A stretch of 15,269 nucleotides of DNA, from contig USPB01000019.1 of the NCBI GenBank assembly GCA_900556405.1, forward strand, positions 1 through 15,269. Reading direction: 5' to 3'. How positions within the stretch are numbered: the first letter of the stretch is position 1; each line of letters begins with the position of its first letter. This DNA comes from an uncultured Actinomyces sp. (lineage in GTDB: Bacteria; Actinomycetota; Actinomycetes; Actinomycetales; Actinomycetaceae). The notes beneath the pieces were generated by a model, which saw only the letters and a program-made list of their open reading frames with translations, did no database searches and was not told the origin of the DNA. Position numbers and translations under genes: made by a program. Shown one piece after another: positions 5,751 to 14,197 of this stretch.

Positions 5751-6383
5751 ATGATCAACACGCGACGCATTCTTGCCGTGACCTCCCTGTCGGTTCTCGC
5801 CCTGGGGCTTGCTGCCTGTTCTCCGAAGGGCACGACCCCCGAGCAGGGATCCACGACCTCGTCCGCATCCCCGAGCGCTTCGGCCTCCCAGAGCAGCATG
5901 CCCGCGCAGAGCAGCGCAGGCCCGCAGAGCGGCGTGCCCGACGAGGGGAACCAGGCCCCCGAGGTGAATGTCGCCGACAACGATCAACGCTGCGATCTGT
6001 CGAACCTGCAGCCCTCCATCGACTCTCAGCAGGAGGCTGGCGGCACGACCTACGTGTCCCTGGGGTTCACGAATGAGGGCCCCTCGTGCTGGATTGAGGG
6101 CTTCCCGCAGATTATTTTCTCCGGCGGCGGGTCGGTTCTCTCGACTGCTGTGCGCGAGGGCGAGGACCCCGGCAACGTGTATACGGTCGCTCAGGGTGGC
6201 CGCGTGGGCGTGACCCTGACGGCGGAGTCAACGGACGGCGTCGACGGCTGCAACCCGGCCGATTCGGAGCTGGTCGACATCATGCCCGAGGCCGGCAGCG
6301 GTGCGACGAGCCTGCAGCTGACCCTGCGCGTGTGCCAGGAGATCCCCTCGGTGTCGGTGAGCCCCTTCGAGCCGCTGTCCTGA
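5751..6383 (+). CDS. Secreted lipoprotein with DUF4232-like domain
   Basis: 210 residues. The signal is a textbook lipoprotein one: MINTRR, a hydrophobic run, then the lipobox LAAC with the lipidated Cys at residue 23. A Ser/Pro/Ala/Gln-rich linker (24-78) spans the cell envelope. The globular part (80-210) begins RCDLSNLQPS and holds YVSLGFTNEGPSCWIEGFPQ and a final LRVCQEI. This gives four cysteines (two likely disulfides) and the FTN-G-C-GFP pattern of the actinobacterial DUF4232 family, whose function is unknown. AGGA about seven bases before the ATG supports the start. No operon partner is clear. Confidence 0.88.
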   Translation: MINTRRILAVTSLSVLALGLAACSPKGTTPEQGSTTSSASPSASASQSSMPAQSSAGPQSGVPDEGNQAPEVNVADNDQRCDLSNLQPSIDSQQEAGGTTYVSLGFTNEGPSCWIEGFPQIIFSGGGSVLSTAVREGEDPGNVYTVAQGGRVGVTLTAESTDGVDGCNPADSELVDIMPEAGSGATSLQLTLRVCQEIPSVSVSPFEPLS

Positions 6384-6393
6384 GTGAGTGTGT

Positions 6394-6430
6394 GCTGCTG
6401 CCGGATGCGCGTCGGACGTCCGGCAGCTGC
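6394..6430 (+). terminator. Hairpin after the lipoprotein gene, possible terminator
   Basis: GCTGCTGCCGGA (6394-6405) pairs with TCCGGCAGCTGC (6419-6430), 11 of 12 positions, around 13 bases. It starts 10 bases after the lipoprotein stop. There is no T tract, so termination strength is uncertain. Confidence 0.5.
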
Positions 6431-6494
6431 ATATGTGGGTGCCGGACACATGGAAATAGGTGATTGGGCGCACTGCTGATACGCTGAGTCTGCT

Positions 6495-6516
6495 AGAAGA
6501 AGGAGCTCCTCTTTCT
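6495..6516. promoter_or_regulatory. Palindrome upstream of the small unknown gene
   Basis: AGGAGCTCCT (6501-6510) is a perfect 10-bp palindrome. The outer bases AGAAGA and CTTTCT extend it to 22 bp with two mismatches. It lies about 100 bp before the gene at 6619 and just after a -10-like TGCTGATACGCT. It may be an operator. The embedded AAGGAG has no start codon at a usable distance. Confidence 0.3.
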
Positions 6517-6618
6517 CGTCACATCGAAGCGAGTGCGAGTGTGTATGTCCTTCTTCGCCGGTCGACGCGTGACCTGTGCGCGCCGACTGTGCCAATAGAG
6601 ATCCTGAAGGAGACACTC

Positions 6619-6969
6619 ATGGGTATGCGTTCCACGACGCAGGCGTTCCAGTTCAACGTGCCGTTCGAGCAGCTGTTCCCGGCGGCGACCCAGGCCGTTC
6701 AGGCGGTGAAGAAGGCGACGCTGACGGGCGCCGACCCGAACGGCCGCGTGATTACCTTTGATACCCCGTTGACCATGATGTCGTGGGGTGAGAACCTTGT
6801 TGCCGGTTTCATTCTGAATGAGGGAAGCGTCGTTGTCGAGGTCACCTGCACGACGAAGGGCATGCCGAACCTCATGCAGGACAGTCGTAACCGCAAGCTG
6901 ATCGGCGCCTACATCACGGCGCTGTCGAACCTGGTGCAGGCGCCGTTCGTCGAGGTCGCCCGCTCCTGA
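6619..6969 (+). CDS. Small conserved-looking cytoplasmic protein of unknown function
   Basis: 116 residues. I chose the ATG at 6619 because AAGGAGA lies five bases upstream. An in-frame extension back to 6460 lacks a ribosome binding site and protein-like composition. The protein has no signal peptide or membrane segment. The predicted alternation of strands and helices (FQFNVPFEQLFPAATQAVQA, then GRVITFDTP, SVVVEVTCT, and a final helix LIGAYITALSNLVQ) suggests a compact alpha/beta fold of the general SRPBCC or BON-like kind, but I do not recognise a family. It is followed after 17 bp by a very strong terminator, so it is transcribed alone or as the last gene of a unit. Confidence 0.8.
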   Translation: MGMRSTTQAFQFNVPFEQLFPAATQAVQAVKKATLTGADPNGRVITFDTPLTMMSWGENLVAGFILNEGSVVVEVTCTTKGMPNLMQDSRNRKLIGAYITALSNLVQAPFVEVARS

Positions 6970-6986
6970 CGCTCCGTCTCACGCTG

Positions 6987-7035
6987 ACTCGGCCCCGGCC
7001 TCGTCCATGAATTGACGAGGCCGGGGCCGAGTTTT
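6987..7035 (+). terminator. Terminator hairpin, copy 1 of a duplicated element
   Basis: ACTCGGCCCCGGCCTCGTC (6987-7005), loop CATGAATT, then its perfect complement (7014-7032) and TTT. This is a 19-bp uninterrupted GC-rich stem 17 bp after the stop of the small gene. The same element, loop included, recurs at 9264-9311 in the same orientation. Confidence 0.9.
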
Positions 7036-7143
7036 GTGATACGCAGTACAAAAGAATGGGTCTTGTTGAGCCACTGTGGTTATCCAGTAGATGTATGCTG
7101 GCGCGCATATTGCTTCTATCAACGTCGAACTGGGAGTAATGCG

Positions 7144-9249
7144 ATGGCGCGTGGCTACAGGGCAATTGTGGAATTGGACGGCAAGGAAGGCGCGTTGCAG
7201 ACCGCCGACCGCCTCTTTCACGAGTGGGTGAACAAGAAATACCCGACGACAGGTGCGAAGGCAGGTGTGGAATGTGACGCGGAGGGGATCTACCGATTCG
7301 GAGAGCTCACCTCCAGCTGGGGCGAAACATCCAGCGTCGTCGCGACCAAGCTGACGGAGGCGTCGGAGGATAAACACTACGAACGCCAACTCCTGGAAAT
7401 GGTTGAGCGTCGAGACAATGGTGCACAGTGGACGACGCGTCTGTTCGCCATGCACGCGACGAAGGAATCGCGCTATCGAGACGTTCTGTGGGTGGAGGTT
7501 ACCCCTCCGCGCGAGAGCGAGTGGGATGCCAAACCTCCGCGTCTGGTACGCGATCTCATCACCGAGGGTCATTGCCACGACCGCGGCATGCCGCTGTCAG
7601 ATTCCCTCCAGACCATCTCCGACGATCAGCAGGTCGAACAGCTGATCGAGTGGATACGTGATGGGCGTCGGCGCGCATCCGTCGTCGTCGCCGCTCCGCT
7701 CACGGATGGGAACGATCCAGGGGCGCGCGCGGCGGAACATCGGTGGAAAGATATCCTCGGCTTCCTCACGAAGGATTCCCTCGGGTGTTCCACCTACTTC
7801 CTTCTCACCCCCGACGCCTACCGTGAGTTCCGCACTCGGATCGGGCAGGGGTGCGCGATGCCCAAGGGGAGCCTGCGCACGTACCTTCCGGGCTTCAATC
7901 CGGCCGAACCGACGGACACGCTTCGCCACAGGGTGCTGACCGCAGGCACGCTGCTGCGCGGTTACGACGAGGCAAGCAAGCGGTTCCGCCCCGAACTGTC
8001 GGCGATCATCGCGCGAACGCCCTGCGAATACCTGTGGGAAAACGGGCTCGACAAGGAGCTTCGCCGGGCCCAGGCGCCCCTGGATAAGAAACGCCTGTCG
8101 GTGCCGACGTTCTATCCGCTGCGTGAGGCGGAGCGGTCGGTAGAACTGCTCGACGAGAAGGTGCGTCAGCGGGTCGCTCAGACGCTTTCGACAGTCTCGC
8201 GGCAGGAGGAGCAGGTCGAGGAGCCCGGCAAGGCCGCTCTCATCCAGGCGGAGGATGCCGCGCCCGAGCGCCGTGCGCGTGAGGCTGAGGCGAGCGGAGA
8301 GGCTGTCGCGCCCGAGTCGAGGCCGCCGCGTGGACAGTCCCGGCACGTGGGATGGTACGGGCCGCTCCGGCGCCTGATTCGCCGTTTCCTACCCACTTTC
8401 AATCCGCGCTCGCACACCGAGCTGGAGAGCGGAATCGCCGCGCTCTCCAGTGGCCTGGACGCCATGAATGAGGCGCACGCGGAGCTGTCATCCGAGCGTG
8501 ACAAGCTACGTGATGATCTCGCTGCAGCGATGGACCTGCTCAATGAGCCACCGTGCGACAGCGAGGAAATCGCCGAGCTGCGGGCGCAGAAAGGGGAGCT
8601 CGAGAGTGAGCTGCGTGAAGCACAGGCGGAGAGAGAATCTCTCAGTAAGAGGAATCGATTCCTCGAATGGAAGCTGAAAAACCCCGACGCGAACGACGGC
8701 GACCGCGATTTCGTTGAGGAACAGCTGGATGATAGCCCGCAGAGCATGTCCGAGCTCTTTGATTGGATGACCCAGGGACGCTACGAGTCGGTGACCAGAC
8801 ACGTGGTCCTGAGTGATCCGGATGGAATGATGGGTGACATCCTGAGGCTTGACAGTCTTAATGGCAGCCGCTATTGCGCAGAGTTTTGGAACTATATTCT
8901 GGTCCTACGCGACTACATGCGGGCGCGCGAAGCCGGCGACTTCTCAGGTGGGAACGTGCATGACTACCTGGCAAACCCGCCGGCCGGCTACCGCACGTGT
9001 TCTGCCTCCCGTCACAGGTCGAATGAGAGTGACACGGTCAAGGGAAACGAGAAGATGCGCAGAGAGCGCACCAGGGCAGTCCCTGTTGAGGTTGATCCGC
9101 GAGGCGTCATTGAAATGTGGGCGCACTTTGCTCCCACGCATTGCGACCAGAACGCGCCGCGTATGCACTACTACCCGGATACGGAGAAGACCCACAAGGT
9201 CTACATCGGCTACATCGGACGTCACCTGACGAACACGAAGACCAACTAA
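7144..9249 (+). CDS. Large coiled-coil protein of unrecognised family, accessory and possibly defence-related
   Basis: 701 residues. The ATG at 7144 has GGGAG seven bases upstream; an in-frame extension to 7012 would run through the previous terminator and is rejected. Residues 1-350 look like mixed alpha/beta globular sequence (VLWVEVTPP, PPRLVRDLI, SVVVAAPL, TYFLLTPDAYREF, SLRTYLPGFNP). Residues 355-400 are a Glu/Ala/Arg linker. A basic patch (RRLIRRF, 409-415) precedes a coiled coil at about 426-512. A C-terminal module (530-701) is rich in aromatics and ends HYYPDT, KVYIGYIGRHL and NTKTN. There is no signal peptide, transmembrane helix, Walker A motif or nuclease motif that I can identify. 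The gene stands alone between two copies of one terminator, about 3.4 kb from a type I restriction system. I infer an accessory cassette, perhaps anti-phage. Function is unknown. Confidence 0.87.
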   Translation: MARGYRAIVELDGKEGALQTADRLFHEWVNKKYPTTGAKAGVECDAEGIYRFGELTSSWGETSSVVATKLTEASEDKHYERQLLEMVERRDNGAQWTTRLFAMHATKESRYRDVLWVEVTPPRESEWDAKPPRLVRDLITEGHCHDRGMPLSDSLQTISDDQQVEQLIEWIRDGRRRASVVVAAPLTDGNDPGARAAEHRWKDILGFLTKDSLGCSTYFLLTPDAYREFRTRIGQGCAMPKGSLRTYLPGFNPAEPTDTLRHRVLTAGTLLRGYDEASKRFRPELSAIIARTPCEYLWENGLDKELRRAQAPLDKKRLSVPTFYPLREAERSVELLDEKVRQRVAQTLSTVSRQEEQVEEPGKAALIQAEDAAPERRAREAEASGEAVAPESRPPRGQSRHVGWYGPLRRLIRRFLPTFNPRSHTELESGIAALSSGLDAMNEAHAELSSERDKLRDDLAAAMDLLNEPPCDSEEIAELRAQKGELESELREAQAERESLSKRNRFLEWKLKNPDANDGDRDFVEEQLDDSPQSMSELFDWMTQGRYESVTRHVVLSDPDGMMGDILRLDSLNGSRYCAEFWNYILVLRDYMRAREAGDFSGGNVHDYLANPPAGYRTCSASRHRSNESDTVKGNEKMRRERTRAVPVEVDPRGVIEMWAHFAPTHCDQNAPRMHYYPDTEKTHKVYIGYIGRHLTNTKTN

Positions 9250-9263
9250 ACGTCAGGGATGCG

Positions 9264-9311
9264 ACTCGGCCCCGGCCTCGTCCATGAATTGACGAGGTCG
9301 GGGCCGGGTCT
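9264..9311 (+). terminator. Terminator hairpin, copy 2 of the duplicated element
   Basis: ACTCGGCCCCGGCCTCGTC (9264-9282), loop CATGAATT (9283-9290), then GACGAGGTCGGGGCCGGGT (9291-9309) and CTTGTTG. The two base changes relative to copy 1 within the right arm leave G-T pairs, so the stem still forms. It lies 14 bp after the 701-residue gene and faces the convergent GH66 gene ending at 9374. Confidence 0.85.
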
Positions 9312-9373
9312 TGTTGCAGCGCACCGGGGCGCTGTCTCCTCCCCGGCTGTGCCCGTGCCGGGGAGTGGGCGTC

Positions 9374-12100
9374 TTAGTGCCCGGAGGCGTTCGTGAGCGT
9401 CCAGCGCTGCGACTCGGAGGCGTCAGAGCACTGCGAGATGACCGCCTGCGTGTTCTCCTGCGTGGTGTCACCCGGGATCGTCAGGCACAGGCCCGACGCG
9501 CGGTTCACCAGCTGACCGGAGTCGTTGCGATCCCAGATCTGGGACTCAAGCGTCGGGTAGCACGTCCACATGTGCGCGACCGTGCCCTCGTCGGTGTAGC
9601 CGCCCACCACGTCGACGCAGCGGTCGCCGATGTGCAGGTGTCCATCCTCGTAGGTGATGGTCTGCGCGTCGTTTCGCTCCGCGCAGTTGCCGTTCGACAC
9701 GGGGGTGCCGTCAGCGCCCTTCGGATCCTGGGAGGTCAGGCACTGGCCGAGGCCGTTGCGCAGCTGGCCGACGGTCGTTGCGGCGGCATTGTCCGACCCA
9801 GTCGCGTTCGCGGCGGGGGAGAAGACCACCATGTCCCACGAGGACAGCCAGCCCACGTTGAACGTGATGGTCGTGCGACCCTGCTCATCCGTGCCAGTCG
9901 TGAAATCGAGCGGCGTCGGGCGGCCACCGTCAGCGTCGGGGCTGACAACGAAGACAGAACCGGGGACCTGCTCGCCCTGCTCCAGGTGGTAGGTGACGGA
10001 GGTGTCGCCGAATGGGAGGATCCGCTTCGCGGCGTTACGCCAATACTCGTCGTTGCCGTCCTGATCATCCGTACGCAGGTTAATCAGGTGCAGGGCCGTG
10101 CCAGCGTTGGACGTCATGGTGTTCGCCCAGATCGTGTTCGCGGACCCGTCCGTCGAGGTCGGCAGGCTCACGCCCGCGGTCGAGACCTCGACCTGGTTCT
10201 GCTTGCGCGTCAGGTTGTCGCCGAAGAGCAGGTTCTCGTAGGCGGTGGAGATGTTGTAGTAGTTCTTCATCCACGTCTGAAGGTCCGAGGACATGGAGCG
10301 TCCGGAGCTCACGAAGAACTCATTGTCGAGCATGCGCCCGTAGTCGCCGAGCTCGAGGTGGTGCGCTCCGTTGGCCGCGAACGCCGCGTCCGCGAGCTTG
10401 ACGGAGTCCGTGTTGAACTCGCGGAAGGTGATGCAGTCGATGTTGACGGGGGTGTAGTGCTTATCGGTCGGAACCCAGTAGGAAATCGTGTGGGTGCCGG
10501 GCGTGAGCTCGACCGTCTCCGTCATGTCCTTCCACGTGTAGTAGCTGCCCGTCTTATCGAAGTGAACGTACTTGATGAGCTTCTGCGTGGGCGTACCCAT
10601 GTCGAGGATCATCTGATGGTACGCGGGATCGTCGTCCTGCCGGGCGTAGCGCGTCGTGAACGTGAAGGTGCCGCCCTGGCCAGCGTCAACAGTGAACGTC
10701 ACAGTGGAGCCGCCCTGGGAGAAGTCGCCCGCGTAGGCGCCGCCCGACGCGGAATCGTCGCCCGAGAGGATATGAGCGCCACCGCTCACGCTCGCCTGAG
10801 CGGACTCGGCCTCGATCCTGGGGCCGTCCTGCGTGGGCACCGACGGGCGCCCGGGCTGTGTCGGTTCGTAGTTGTTCGCGTAGGCGGCCACGATCTGCGG
10901 CTTGTTGCCAGCCTTGTCGCGAGCGCCCTGCAGGTAGGAGGCCACCTGCTGGTTGGTTTCGTTGTGATCCCACAGCTCGGTGTAGATGTACGAGGCCGAG
11001 GACGGGCCGATCTTGTCGGTGCCCGCGCCGTCGGGCAGGTTGATGCCGGTCGGCGTGCCCGTCTTGGCGGCTGTGTCGTTGACGAGGGATGTCAGGCCGT
11101 CAGTCAGGTCCACGGAGTTGCCCGCGGCGTCCTTCTTCACGGTCTGTCCGAGCGTGTCGATGTGCGTGCCGTCGAACTTGAAGACGTCAGTCTGCTTCTT
11201 GTACTGATCCGTGATGTAGTTACGCCAGCCGTTGTTGTTGACGTTCATCATGATCTGGTGATTCTTGGGCTTGTCCACGCCCTCTGGGGTCGGTACCCAC
11301 CACTGTTCACCGAGGTCACGAACCCAATAGGATCCGTCGTCGTTGCGTAGGCGCCACTCGTCTTTGATGGTGTTCGTGTCGTAGTTGTCGTTTGCCGCGT
11401 ACGCCATCGAGTAGGCGAGCGAACCCATGTTGGCATTCTTCGCGTCGGTGACGTAGTCGGTGATCGTTTTCTTCGACGCGTAGGTGTCCCGGTACCACAG
11501 TGGCCACTTGTCCGCGAGGTCGCCGGTTGCGACTGGCTGCTCGTGGCGGTACTGCCAGTCGTAGTACTGCAGCGCGTTGATGTGGTAGTCCTGGCTGAGC
11601 TTATCGATGTAGTCCTGGGGCTGTTGGAAGAGGAAGGACTCGTAGGTGGTGTGCCCATCCGTGCCCTGCGGTGCGGTGGGCTTGAAGTGGGAGAGGAAGC
11701 CCATGCGCGGGAAGCGTGTCCAACTCGTGGATGCGTCGATAGCGGTTTCGGCGTGGGTGCCGTCCGCGCCTGTCGCGGTCACCAGGTATCCCTGGTTGTT
11801 CTCGCTGGGCGTCGGGTAGGTCCACGTGGCCTTGCCGTTTTCGACGGTGGCGTCGCCCGATGCGACTTCCATGCCGAGGTGGCTGACGGAGAAGTGGACG
11901 GAGCCGTCACCTGAGGCCTCGGCTGTGATCGTCGCCTGCTTACCCGGTTCGTGCGTGGCCTTGTCCGTGTAGGCACGGGTGACGTGTGCCGTGCCCGTGG
12001 CGGTGGCCGGTGTGGAGTTTGGCAGGGGTAGGGCCGTGGCTACGACCGCGGTGCCGAGCACGATCGCAGCGGGGATGGTCAGGGGATGTCGTGTCTCCAT
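9374..12100 (-). CDS. Secreted GH66 dextranase / cyclodextran glucanotransferase with CBM35 insert and ricin-type lectin tail
   Basis: 908 residues. The ATG at 12100 has GAGGAC nine bases upstream; an ATG at 12175 lacks one. A Sec signal peptide (about 1-35) is followed by a beta-sandwich (about 40-120). The GH66 barrel begins FPRMGFLSHF (130-139) and has YYDWQYRHEQP (179-189), the predicted nucleophile D315 in HIDTLG and the predicted acid/base E375 in YIYTELWD. A CBM35 (about 428-560, RIEAESA to NIDCITF) interrupts the barrel, as in known cycloisomaltooligosaccharide glucanotransferases. The barrel resumes with HHLELGDYGRML (580-591). Residues 775-908 are a ricin-B/CBM13-like domain with SQIW and SQRW. 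No sortase motif is present, so release is expected. GH66 enzymes cleave or cyclise alpha-1,6-glucan; which activity applies here is unsettled. No sugar transporter adjoins it. Confidence 0.93.
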   Translation of the reverse strand: METRHPLTIPAAIVLGTAVVATALPLPNSTPATATGTAHVTRAYTDKATHEPGKQATITAEASGDGSVHFSVSHLGMEVASGDATVENGKATWTYPTPSENNQGYLVTATGADGTHAETAIDASTSWTRFPRMGFLSHFKPTAPQGTDGHTTYESFLFQQPQDYIDKLSQDYHINALQYYDWQYRHEQPVATGDLADKWPLWYRDTYASKKTITDYVTDAKNANMGSLAYSMAYAANDNYDTNTIKDEWRLRNDDGSYWVRDLGEQWWVPTPEGVDKPKNHQIMMNVNNNGWRNYITDQYKKQTDVFKFDGTHIDTLGQTVKKDAAGNSVDLTDGLTSLVNDTAAKTGTPTGINLPDGAGTDKIGPSSASYIYTELWDHNETNQQVASYLQGARDKAGNKPQIVAAYANNYEPTQPGRPSVPTQDGPRIEAESAQASVSGGAHILSGDDSASGGAYAGDFSQGGSTVTFTVDAGQGGTFTFTTRYARQDDDPAYHQMILDMGTPTQKLIKYVHFDKTGSYYTWKDMTETVELTPGTHTISYWVPTDKHYTPVNIDCITFREFNTDSVKLADAAFAANGAHHLELGDYGRMLDNEFFVSSGRSMSSDLQTWMKNYYNISTAYENLLFGDNLTRKQNQVEVSTAGVSLPTSTDGSANTIWANTMTSNAGTALHLINLRTDDQDGNDEYWRNAAKRILPFGDTSVTYHLEQGEQVPGSVFVVSPDADGGRPTPLDFTTGTDEQGRTTITFNVGWLSSWDMVVFSPAANATGSDNAAATTVGQLRNGLGQCLTSQDPKGADGTPVSNGNCAERNDAQTITYEDGHLHIGDRCVDVVGGYTDEGTVAHMWTCYPTLESQIWDRNDSGQLVNRASGLCLTIPGDTTQENTQAVISQCSDASESQRWTLTNASGH

Positions 12101-12616
12101 GACGTGTGTGTCCTCGTAATCGTTGATGAGACGTCCCGGTGGGGGAGTCATGCGCGTGAAACTGCGCCCATTCAACGGTAAAGCGATTTTTCAGTAAATT
12201 AACCGACAATATGGTCAAGCTGAGTAAAAGTGTCCCGCAGTGCGGACAAGTAAAATTGTGGATCGGTTGAATTTCCAAGTATTTGTCAGGTGCTGCGAGC
12301 CTGCAACCTGCCGTTTTGGTTGTTTGAGGCCGGGGGAGTCTGTCAATATTTTTTGAAAGTGTCTAACTCGCCGAGGGTGGGGGAGTATCCTGAAAAGTTG
12401 GGTTTTGCGAGTCCGTTTCGCTCGCCCTGTTCTCATCGACGAGGCCGGGGCTGGGATACGGATCTGGCCTCCTCTCGGAGTGCGACGATCCGCAGATGTG
12501 GGGGTGTGTCGTAAGCTGTTTTGTGTGGTCCGCGCCTCCGACTGAGGGGGCAGCGGAGATGATGTAGACCTAGTCGGGGCGCAGTACATGTGCGCTGTAC
12601 CGGAAATGAGGACACC
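12101..12616. other. Divergent intergenic region between the GH66 gene and hsdM
   Basis: 516 bp with no supported gene. The GH66 side (12165-12300) is A+T-richer. On the minus strand TTGACC (12213-12218) is a possible -35 box without a convincing -10. An imperfect palindrome, GTCC-CGC-AGT-GCG-GAC (about 12230-12245), flanked by two AGTAAAA motifs, could be an operator. GACGAGGCCGGGGC at 12438-12451 repeats the right arm of the 6987 and 9264 terminators but has no pairing arm here. TAAGCT at 12512-12517 is a weak -10 candidate for hsdM. The hsdM Shine-Dalgarno is GAGGA at 12608-12612. Confidence 0.5.
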
Positions 12617-14197
12617 GTGGTGGCAGCAACCGAGCGAGCTGAGCTGCATAAGACGATCTGGCGTATTGCCAACGACCTTCGTGGCAGCGTGGACGGGTGG
12701 GACTTCAAGAGCTACGTCCTGGGATTCCTGTTCTACCGCTTCATCTCCGAGAATTTGACGGACTACGTGAACGCCTCCGAGCGCGAGGCGATCCTCGCCG
12801 AAGGCGGAACCACTGAAGAGGCTGCAGCCTTCGATTACGCGACCCTCAGTAACGAGGATGCCGAGGCGGCGCGTGAGAGCATCGTCAAGGAAAAAGGCTT
12901 CTTCATCCGCCCGTCCGACCTCTTTGGGAACGTGCGTGCGCGGGCTGCCGGTGATGAGAACCTGAACGAGACTCTCGCCTATGCCTTCCGTTTCATTGAG
13001 AACTCGGCGCGGGGCAGTGGCTCCGAGTCTGATCTGCGTGGCCTCTTCGACGACGTGGATGTCAACTCCACGAAGCTTGGGAACACGGTTGCCCAGCGCA
13101 ATGCGAAGCTCGTGAAGATCATGGATGCCGTCGGCGATCTGCCCCTGGAGCACGGTGCTGCGCAGATCGACGCCTTCGGTGACGCGTACGAGTACCTGAT
13201 GACCATGTATGCCTCGAGCGCGGGTAAGTCAGGTGGCGAGTTTTATACGCCCCAGGAAGTTGCCGAGGTTCTTGCAACCCTCGCGTTGGACGGGCGCTCC
13301 GATGTGGCTCGTGTGTACGACCCGTGCGCGGGCTCGGGGTCTCTGCTCCTGAAGTTCGCGAAGCTGCTCGGGCCGTCGAGCAGCCGTCAGTACTTTGGCC
13401 AGGAAATCAACCTGACGACGTACAACCTGTGCCGCATCAACATGTTCCTGCACGACGTTAACTTCTCGAACTTCGATATCGCACTGGGGGATACCCTGAC
13501 GGAACCCGCCCATTGGGATTATCAGCCGTTCGATGCGATTGTCTCGAACCCTCCGTATTCGACGAAGTGGGTGGGCAAGGATGACATCGCGCTGATCAAT
13601 GATCCGCGCTTCGCCCCGGCGGGTGTACTGGCCCCCAAGTCCAAGGCTGACCTGGCCTTCACGATGCATATGCTGCATTGGCTGGCCGAGGATGGGACGG
13701 CCGCGATCGTCGAGTTCCCGGGGGTCCTGTACCGCGGCGGTGCGGAGGGGAAGATTCGCCGCTACCTGGTCGAAAATAACTTCGTGCACGCGGTGATTCA
13801 GCTGCCGCCCGACCTGTTTTTTGGGACGACGATCGCGACATGCATCATCGTGTTGAAGAAGGCGCGTCCCGACCACAGCGTCCTCTTCGTGGATGCGTCC
13901 GCCGAGTGCGTGCGTGAGGGAAACAAGAACCGCCTGACGTCGGAGAATCAGCAGCGGATCCTTTCTCTCGTGTCCGAGCGCCAGGCTGTGGACCACGTGG
14001 CCGCCCTGGTGTCGATCGACGACATTAAGGACAACGACTGGAATCTGTCGGTGTCCTCCTATGTCGAGCCGGAGGATACGCACGAGCAGGTGGACATCGT
14101 CGAGCTGAACACCCGGATCGCCGGCATCGTGGAGCGCCAGCGTGAACTGCGTGCCTCGATCGACGCGATCATCGCGGAACTGGAGGCCGACCGATGA
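12617..14197 (+). CDS. hsdM: Type I restriction-modification DNA methyltransferase subunit (N6-adenine)
   Basis: 526 residues, the usual length. The start is one of two tandem GTG codons (12617 or 12620) after GAGGA; I give the first, and the choice is uncertain by one residue. The N-terminal helical HsdM_N domain (about 1-150) includes WDFKSYVLGFLFYRFIS. The methyltransferase domain has FYTPQEVAEVL, the S-adenosylmethionine motif DPCAGSGSL (D235) and the catalytic motif NPPYS (N311) of N6-adenine methylases, followed by the LP-D-FFGT region. Two M subunits bind one S subunit to methylate a bipartite target. It overlaps hsdS by four bases (ATGA), implying translational coupling. hsdR is not in the window. 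Confidence 0.96.
   Translation: MVAATERAELHKTIWRIANDLRGSVDGWDFKSYVLGFLFYRFISENLTDYVNASEREAILAEGGTTEEAAAFDYATLSNEDAEAARESIVKEKGFFIRPSDLFGNVRARAAGDENLNETLAYAFRFIENSARGSGSESDLRGLFDDVDVNSTKLGNTVAQRNAKLVKIMDAVGDLPLEHGAAQIDAFGDAYEYLMTMYASSAGKSGGEFYTPQEVAEVLATLALDGRSDVARVYDPCAGSGSLLLKFAKLLGPSSSRQYFGQEINLTTYNLCRINMFLHDVNFSNFDIALGDTLTEPAHWDYQPFDAIVSNPPYSTKWVGKDDIALINDPRFAPAGVLAPKSKADLAFTMHMLHWLAEDGTAAIVEFPGVLYRGGAEGKIRRYLVENNFVHAVIQLPPDLFFGTTIATCIIVLKKARPDHSVLFVDASAECVREGNKNRLTSENQQRILSLVSERQAVDHVAALVSIDDIKDNDWNLSVSSYVEPEDTHEQVDIVELNTRIAGIVERQRELRASIDAIIAELEADR

Noticed and set aside
4260..5987. Minus-strand ORF of 575 codons opposite lysP
   Set aside because: Arg/His/Gly-rich antisense translation with no domains. 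The plus strand encodes a clear LysP homologue.
6545..6598. 17-codon arginine-rich upstream ORF before the gene at 6619
   Set aside because: It has no good ribosome binding site and its arginine content is expected from GC-rich DNA; there is no attenuator structure to support a leader peptide.
7012..7143. N-terminal extension of the 701-residue protein
   Set aside because: It would begin inside the right arm of the preceding terminator hairpin and has no ribosome binding site; the ATG at 7144 does.
9311..11350. Plus-strand ORF of 679 codons opposite the GH66 gene
   Set aside because: Val/Arg/Gly-rich antisense shadow that starts inside the terminator copy 2 area and has no recognisable domain.
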